From assembly GCA_015520565.1 (NCBI GenBank), contig WAPW01000087.1:1-36698 (forward strand): DNA of 36,698 nt, read 5' to 3'. The notes below the pieces were generated by a model. It had not been told where the DNA came from, searched no databases, and worked only from the letters and a program-made list of their open reading frames with translations. The stretch comes from Candidatus Aciduliprofundum sp. GTDB lineage: Archaea > Thermoplasmatota > Thermoplasmata > Thermoplasmatales > Aciduliprofundaceae. This document shows, piece after piece, positions 31,777-36,698 of the stretch; the stretch's first letter is position 1, and each line of letters begins with the position of its first letter. Both the position numbers and the translations under genes were made by a program.

Positions 31777-33435
31777 ATGATGGGAGGTCAAGTACCTATA
31801 CTTGTGCTCAAGGAGGGCACTGAGAGAGAGACAGGCAGAGACGCTCAAAAGAAGAATATTGAAGTTGCAAAGGCAATAGCAGATGCAGTGCGCACAACAC
31901 TTGGACCAAAGGGAATGGACAAGATGCTTGTAGATAGCTTAGGAGATATTGTTATAACCAATGATGGTGCTACTATCCTAAAAGAAATTGATGTTGCTCA
32001 CCCAGTGGGTAAGATGATGGTTGAAGTTGCCAAGGTTCAGGATACAGAAGTGGGTGATGGCACAACTAGTGCTGTTGTCCTCGCTGGTGAATTGCTCCAT
32101 AAGGCAGAGGAGCTTCTAGACCAGAATGTGCATCCAACCATAATAACCAATGGATATAGGCTCGCTGCCGAGAAAGCTCTTGAGCTTCTTCCAGAACTTG
32201 GCATGAAGGTGGATAGTGATGAGCTTCTTAAAGACATAGCAATGACTGCAATGACTGGAAAGAATGTTGCAGAGGCAAAGGATTATCTTGCTGAGATAGC
32301 AGTTAAAGCCGTAAAGGCAATTGCAGAAGAGAAGGATGGCAAGACAGTGGTTAATGTGGATAATGTTAAAGTTGAGAAGAAGCAGGGAGGAGGAATAAAG
32401 GATACTGAGCTAATTGATGGAATTATACTTGATAAGGAGAAGGTTCATCCTCGCATGCCCAAGCTTGTTAAGGATGCAAAAATAGCCCTTATAAACACTG
32501 GATTTGAGGTGAAGAAAACAGAGATAAGTGCAAAGATTGAAATCACAGATCCTACGCAGATTCAGGCATTCTTGGATGAGGAGCAAAATGAGATAAAGAA
32601 GATGGTTGATAAGATCAAAGAAGTGGGAGCCAATGTTGTATTCTGTCAGAAGGCAATTGACGATATTGCTCAGCATTATATGGCCAAATATGGCATATAC
32701 GCAGTTCGCAGGGTGAAGAAGAGCGACATGAGCAAGCTTGCAAAAGCAACTGGTGCGAAGATAATAACCAACTTGGATGATTTAACTCCCGAGGACCTTG
32801 GCTATGCAGAGGTTGTTGAAGAGCGCAAGATTGGCGATGACAATATGACCTTTGTGCGTGGCTGCAAGAATCCCAAGGCAGTGAGCATACTAATACGCGG
32901 GGGTACAGAGCATGTTGTGGATGAGGCAGAGCGCGCATTGCATGATGCCCTAAAGGTCGTGGGTGTAGCTCTTGAGGATGGCTATGCAGTTGCAGGCGGT
33001 GGAGCAACAGATATAGAGCTTGCATTGAAGCTTAGAGAATATGCACCAAGTGTTGGCGGAAGGGAGCAGCTAGCAATTGAGAAATTCGCAGATGCTCTTG
33101 AAATCATACCTCGCACCCTTGCAGAGAATGCTGGTCTTGATGCCATTGATATAATAATGAAACTCAAGGCAGAGCATCAAAAGGGCAATAAGCACGCGGG
33201 CATTGATGTCTTTGATGGCAAGATAGTGGATATGGTTGAGAAGAAAGTTATTGAGCCCATGCGTGTTAAGAAGCAGGCAATTGAGAGCGCAACAGAAGTG
33301 GCTACAATGATACTGCGCATTGACGATGTCATAGCTGCCAAGAAGAGCGAGGGACCTAAGGGAGGCCAGGGTGGACCTGGCGGTATGCCTGGTGGAATGG
33401 GCGGCATGGGCGGTGGAATGCCCGGCATGATGTAA
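31777..33435 (+). CDS. thsA: Thermosome (group II chaperonin) subunit
   Basis: This 552-residue subunit of the ring-shaped ATP-driven folding chamber shows [38 protein letters not shown] (nucleotide site), [11 protein letters not shown] and [21 protein letters not shown] (C-terminal equatorial). [19 protein letters not shown] tail points into the cavity. ATG 31777 is chosen for the GAGGTGAT site; upstream GTG 31768 falls inside it. It is a single-gene unit. Codon use is less A+T-rich than in the B12 locus, as expected for a highly expressed gene. Confidence 0.97.
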   Translation: MMGGQVPILVLKEGTERETGRDAQKKNIEVAKAIADAVRTTLGPKGMDKMLVDSLGDIVITNDGATILKEIDVAHPVGKMMVEVAKVQDTEVGDGTTSAVVLAGELLHKAEELLDQNVHPTIITNGYRLAAEKALELLPELGMKVDSDELLKDIAMTAMTGKNVAEAKDYLAEIAVKAVKAIAEEKDGKTVVNVDNVKVEKKQGGGIKDTELIDGIILDKEKVHPRMPKLVKDAKIALINTGFEVKKTEISAKIEITDPTQIQAFLDEEQNEIKKMVDKIKEVGANVVFCQKAIDDIAQHYMAKYGIYAVRRVKKSDMSKLAKATGAKIITNLDDLTPEDLGYAEVVEERKIGDDNMTFVRGCKNPKAVSILIRGGTEHVVDEAERALHDALKVVGVALEDGYAVAGGGATDIELALKLREYAPSVGGREQLAIEKFADALEIIPRTLAENAGLDAIDIIMKLKAEHQKGNKHAGIDVFDGKIVDMVEKKVIEPMRVKKQAIESATEVATMILRIDDVIAAKKSEGPKGGQGGPGGMPGGMGGMGGGMPGMM

Positions 33436-33449
33436 TTCTTTTCCCTTTT

Positions 33450-34406
33450 TTATTCTATAATTTCTGTGAATTCATTTGTATCCTTTACAAATGTATAAGC
33501 ATCCCTAAGCTCAGGTCTTTCTTTTATGAATCTAAGGATGAACATGCCACAGTTAGAACCTATTAAATTCTCCCTTATATCTCCTATTGAGATAATAACA
33601 TCGTATCCCATTTTTTTAAGCTCTTCAACAAATCTTTTGTGCTTTATGGGTAAGCCGTTTTCTACATCTATGTCGTTTGAAATATTATTCATTTTTGCAT
33701 TTACCGTAGGATTTACAGGGGTAATCTTTATTAAGAAATATTCTGGAGGAAAGAATTCTCTTATTATCTCAGGATTAGCTTCATTCTCTTTGGCAAGTGC
33801 GAAGTTTAAAGTTATTTTTAAACCTCCATCATCGTAGAATTTGCGGCCATAATCAGCAATTCTTTTAAAATCCCATTTTTTAATGGGAATTATTTCATCT
33901 CTCTGCTTTGGGTTCGTAGTATGAATAGAAAATTGGAGTTGAAATCTTTGTGGATATTTTTCCTTCTTTATTTTTAGTAATCTATCAAAGAAAGAGTCAA
34001 CACCAATTGGTGCAACTGTGGAGAGGGAAGGAAAGAAGTTCTCATATTTATCTCCTAAATCCTCTATTACATCCAACACTGCAGGATTAAAGCTTGGCTC
34101 TCCCATCCTAGCAAATTGTATTTTAAATTTTTTAGTTAAGGGCTTCTCTCCAAATCTTCTCTTTATAGGGTACTCTATTTGTTCCATAAGCTCTTGGTAA
34201 TCTAACTTGCCCTTGTAAAAGAATCCAGCATCGCACATTTTACATCCTACGGGGCATCCATTAAGAGAGGATACTATTAGAACCCACTTCTCTCTTATAT
34301 TTCCCGTTGGTATTGATTCTACAAACTCAATTATGTTTCCCTTTGAAGTTTTTCCAATATAAACCTTGGCTATGGAGTCATCACCAATCTCCTTCAGTAT
34401 CTCCAT
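33450..34406 (-). CDS. RlmN/Cfr-like radical SAM enzyme
   Basis: This 318-residue protein has NGCPVGCKMCDAGF with Cys 51, 55 and 58 (CxxxCxxC), ARMGEPSFNP (101-108, matching the MGEP of RlmN) and GDIRENLIGSNCGMF, where Cys 286 is in the place of the methylated catalytic Cys of RlmN/Cfr (DIxxxCG). That suggests methyl transfer by a methyl-cysteine mechanism, probably to an RNA adenine. It lacks the long N-terminal domain of bacterial RlmN and is not obviously the canonical A2503 enzyme. It is the last gene of a three-gene operon; its start overlaps the flavoprotein gene by 26 bases, so an electron donor is encoded alongside. Confidence 0.8.
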   Translation of the reverse strand: MEILKEIGDDSIAKVYIGKTSKGNIIEFVESIPTGNIREKWVLIVSSLNGCPVGCKMCDAGFFYKGKLDYQELMEQIEYPIKRRFGEKPLTKKFKIQFARMGEPSFNPAVLDVIEDLGDKYENFFPSLSTVAPIGVDSFFDRLLKIKKEKYPQRFQLQFSIHTTNPKQRDEIIPIKKWDFKRIADYGRKFYDDGGLKITLNFALAKENEANPEIIREFFPPEYFLIKITPVNPTVNAKMNNISNDIDVENGLPIKHKRFVEELKKMGYDVIISIGDIRENLIGSNCGMFILRFIKERPELRDAYTFVKDTNEFTEIIE

Positions 34407-35190
34407 ATCGCATCATCCTCCATATTTTCATTCCTACTTTTACACCATCCGCTATGGCTAATGAAGTTTGGCGATATATACCATTTTTGGCATCGCCTAT
34501 CACAAACATTTTTGAACTGGCAATACCTTCCACTATTTCAACATTTGGAACTCTACCTATAGCAGCTAAAATTTCATCAAATTGAAGTTTTCCAATTGTG
34601 GTAATTGCAATATTGTCTTCTATACTTTTAATTTCTCCTTTAATTACTCTTATACCCTTCCCATTCACTTCATCTACTAAAACGGGCAAGGCCTTTATAT
34701 TGCTTCTGTACAGAATCGTTATATCCTTGCATATTTTTCTTGCACTCAAAGCGTAGTCAAATGCAATATCGCCACCTCCAATAATTAATAATTTTTTACA
34801 AGGATTGATTTCTGTGACATGGTACTTAATTCCTCTAAATGGTAATTTTTTTGGCCTAGTTCCAGTGGCTATTATTAGATACTCAAACTCGTAGTTTCCT
34901 TTTTTTGTTTTAAGAATGAAATTATCTGCCTTATTCACTTTTTTTACCTCTTCGTAAACAATTTTCAAATTATATTTTTTCACATAATCCTCCAAGATTT
35001 TAACAAATTCCTTTCCTGATATCCCATTGGGAAATAGCATGGTGTTTTCTATTCTATGTGCATTCTCAACTAAGCCGCCAATTTTGCGCTTTTCAAAAAT
35101 TATTGAATTTATTTTGTATCTTTTAAGTTGTACGGCTGCACTTATACCTGCAGGGCCAGCTCCTATTATGGCTACCTTTGCTTCAGCCAT
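34381..35190 (-). CDS. Thioredoxin-reductase-like flavoprotein lacking the CxxC pair
   Basis: This 269-residue two-dinucleotide-fold flavoprotein has IIGAGPAGISAAVQL (FAD) at the N-terminus, LIIATGTRP, LIIGGGDIAFDYALSA (NAD(P)H) and FVIGDAKNG near the end. Where thioredoxin reductases have CxxCDG, this one has KYHVTEINPCKKL, so it cannot shuttle electrons through a dithiol. It resembles ferredoxin-NAD(P) reductase-like members and could reduce a ferredoxin or flavodoxin. It overlaps the RlmN-like gene by 26 bases and the isochorismatase-like gene by 19. A role as reductant supplier to the radical SAM protein is inferred from position. Confidence 0.8.
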   Translation of the reverse strand: MAEAKVAIIGAGPAGISAAVQLKRYKINSIIFEKRKIGGLVENAHRIENTMLFPNGISGKEFVKILEDYVKKYNLKIVYEEVKKVNKADNFILKTKKGNYEFEYLIIATGTRPKKLPFRGIKYHVTEINPCKKLLIIGGGDIAFDYALSARKICKDITILYRSNIKALPVLVDEVNGKGIRVIKGEIKSIEDNIAITTIGKLQFDEILAAIGRVPNVEIVEGIASSKMFVIGDAKNGIYRQTSLAIADGVKVGMKIWRMMRYGDTEGDW

Positions 35191-35801
35191 TTCAATAACC
35201 TCTCTATGGAGATAACAACACCAAATCCGTGGGATATGCTCCTTAGACTACACTCATGTAGCTCTGCATTTTGAGTGAGAGTTCCATCAATGGGAAAAAT
35301 CACATTAAATCCCCTATTAAAAGCATCTCTTGCAGTAGTTTCACAGCATAGATGGGTCATAACTCCTGTGATAATCAAAGTTTCAACTTTTTTGTTCTTA
35401 AGATACTCTTCAAGCCCAGTCTCAAGGAAAGCGTTGTAGGTGTTTTTCTTTATAATCCTTTTCCCATATTTTTCTATTTCTTCCAAGATGGCAGTTGAGG
35501 CATCTTCGCATCTCATTTTGTCGTTCCACCATCTTGCTAATATATTTTCCTCATGACAATGTTTTGTGAGAATTATTTCTATGCCCTCATTTTTTGCAAA
35601 TTCATATAGCTCTTTAATTCTATTCAAAAGCTCTTGCGACGATGGAAGATACGCCTTTCTAGAGGGATTTAGAAAGTGATTTTGGAAGTCAATTCCAATT
35701 ATGGCAATTTTTCCTTTGATTTTTTCAAGTTTTCTTTCTCGAAAGTATTTATTTTCCATATTTGAGACAAATTCTTGTGTAAGGTATTTGGAGCGATACA
35801 T
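35172..35801 (-). CDS. Isochorismatase-like cysteine hydrolase
   Basis: The 209-residue protein has the catalytic triad of the cysteine hydrolase family: Asp 38 in IGIDFQNHF, Lys 119 in KKNTYNAF and Cys 152 in GVMTHLCCETTARDA. Relatives include nicotinamidase, N-carbamoylsarcosine amidase and isochorismatase; the substrate here is not determinable by eye. An extra N-terminal ~28 residues precede the core. A later ATG (MENKYF) could be used instead. It opens the operon with the flavoprotein and RlmN-like genes. The upstream spacer of 71 bases separates it from the divergent imidazolonepropionase. Confidence 0.85.
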   Translation of the reverse strand: MYRSKYLTQEFVSNMENKYFRERKLEKIKGKIAIIGIDFQNHFLNPSRKAYLPSSQELLNRIKELYEFAKNEGIEIILTKHCHEENILARWWNDKMRCEDASTAILEEIEKYGKRIIKKNTYNAFLETGLEEYLKNKKVETLIITGVMTHLCCETTARDAFNRGFNVIFPIDGTLTQNAELHECSLRSISHGFGVVISIERLLKWLKQR

Positions 35802-35872
35802 AGGGGTATAATGTAGAAATCAATAATTTATTTTTCCAATCAGTTTTTATATTCTTGGTATATTTCCCATCT

Positions 35873-36698
35873 ATGCTTCTCATAAAGAATGCATCACAGC
35901 TCTTAACTTTGGCTGGAGGAATAAGAAAGGAAAATTATGAGCTAGGCATAATAGAAAATGGTGCTGTCCTTATTGATAATGGAAAGATTGTTGAAGTTGG
36001 CACTATGAGAGAATTAAAAGGAAGTGCAGAGGAGGAAATAGACGCGTCTGGCAAGGTTGTTATGCCTGGATTTGTTGATCCTCATACACATCTTGTATTC
36101 TCAGGCACGAGGGAAAACGAGCTCTATATGAAGTTGCAAGGCAAGAGATACCTTGAAATATTAAAAATGGGTGGAGGAATTTTGAGGACTGTTAGAGCCA
36201 CGAGAAATGCCACAAAGGAAGAATTAATGAAAGAGACAAAGAGAAGATTGGATTATATGCTAAGAAATGGAACAACCACTGCAGAAGCGAAGAGTGGATA
36301 TGGGTTGAATTATGAGGATGAAAGGAAAATTTTGGAAGTTATAAATGAGATGAAGCATCCAGTTGAGCTTGTACCAACATTCTTAGGGGCTCATGCCCTG
36401 CCATCAGAATTCAAGGAAAGTGGGGAGTATATTGAGTATATGAAAAAGATAATCCCAAAAATTTCGCATCTTGCAAAATTCATAGACATATTTTGCGAAA
36501 AAGGGGTGTTTGATTGTGAAGAATCAAGAGAATATTTGGAGGAGGGAAAGAAATACGGGCTTGTGCCGAAAATCCATGCAGATGAAATTGAAGATATTGG
36601 ATGCTCCAAAGTTGCCGTTGATGTAGGAGCAATCTCGGCAGACCATCTTGTCAAAACCAGTGATGAGAACATAGAGCTTATGGCTAAAAATGGTATAA
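35873..36698 (+). CDS. hutI: Imidazolonepropionase (partial, runs off the right edge)
   Basis: The frame from ATG 35873 is open to the end of the window (275 codons of an expected ~400). Motifs are an N-terminal amidohydrolase strand (MLLIKNASQLLTLAGGI), VVMPGFVDPHTHLVFSGTREN with the two metal His residues, LKMGGGILRTVRATRNAT, NGTTTAEAKSGYGLN, LVPTFLGAHALP and KIHADEIEDIG, with ISADHL following. These fit HutI, which hydrolyses 4-imidazolone-5-propionate in histidine degradation. A TATA-like TTTTTATATTC near 35844 precedes the start by about 28 bases. Other hut genes would be expected to the right of the window. Confidence 0.92.
   Translation, partial: MLLIKNASQLLTLAGGIRKENYELGIIENGAVLIDNGKIVEVGTMRELKGSAEEEIDASGKVVMPGFVDPHTHLVFSGTRENELYMKLQGKRYLEILKMGGGILRTVRATRNATKEELMKETKRRLDYMLRNGTTTAEAKSGYGLNYEDERKILEVINEMKHPVELVPTFLGAHALPSEFKESGEYIEYMKKIIPKISHLAKFIDIFCEKGVFDCEESREYLEEGKKYGLVPKIHADEIEDIGCSKVAVDVGAISADHLVKTSDENIELMAKNGI

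Noticed and set aside
1-36698. tRNA, rRNA or insertion sequence genes
   Set aside because: No cloverleaf with TTCRA arm, rRNA signature, transposase motif or terminal inverted repeats was noticed; a tRNAscan or ISfinder run would be decisive.

Overview
The window is archaeal. It carries a thermosome subunit, aIF1A, a Rio1 kinase, a Dim2-type KH protein, Pth2, archaeal-type cobalamin enzymes (CobY, CobZ, CbiZ, archaeal CobT), TATA-box promoters with leaderless starts, and GGTGA-type ribosome binding sites. Gene content and A+T-rich codon use resemble a thermophilic Thermoplasmata/DHVE2 euryarchaeote such as Aciduliprofundum. That placement is from memory of such genomes, not from a search.

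Region 1 (1-3.6 kb) is a tandem array of membrane-anchored PQQ-type beta-propeller proteins, alternating with C-terminal stubs of clostripain-like (C11) peptidases, and opens with a chimeric propeller fragment. Region 2 (3.7-14.7 kb) is a cobamide salvage and assembly locus: a radical SAM enzyme overlapping cobQ; the opposite-strand operon PP-loop ATPase-cobZ-cobS-cobY; cbiB-cobD-cbiZ; cobT; and a BtuFCD importer. BtuFCD brings in corrinoids. CbiZ with CobQ, or CbiB with CobD, feeds cobyric acid and cobinamide phosphate. CobY, CobS, CobT and CobZ build and attach the nucleotide loop. Corrin-ring genes are absent here. An MFS transporter closes the region.

Region 3 (16.1-23.3 kb) is the accessory island and the most interesting part. 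It holds a GC-rich structured intergenic segment, a stand-alone SpoT/MESH1-like HD hydrolase, two tandem CARF-wHTH regulators (the second with a degenerate ligand motif), a beta-CASP/RNase J-like nuclease, a DUF104-RelE toxin-antitoxin pair, an acidic gene split by an in-frame TGA, an ATPase gene cut off by a four-repeat CRISPR mini-array, and an unknown membrane protein. Four transcription units share a TACTTCGTGA-like box placed 14-16 nt upstream of the TATA box. This suggests one regulon, possibly driven by the CARF-wHTH proteins. No cas genes are present in the window.

Region 4 (23.3-36.7 kb) is mostly core genome: an SDR, a protein disulfide oxidoreductase with its reductase, the aIF1A-Rio1-KH translation/ribosome group, an antiporter, a DUF1616-Pth2-DUF99 operon, a radical SAM/HhH protein and the thermosome. 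It also has a tightly overlapping operon of an isochorismatase-like hydrolase, a CxxC-less thioredoxin-reductase-like flavoprotein and an RlmN/Cfr-like radical SAM enzyme. An imidazolonepropionase gene runs off the right edge. No tRNA or rRNA gene was recognised.
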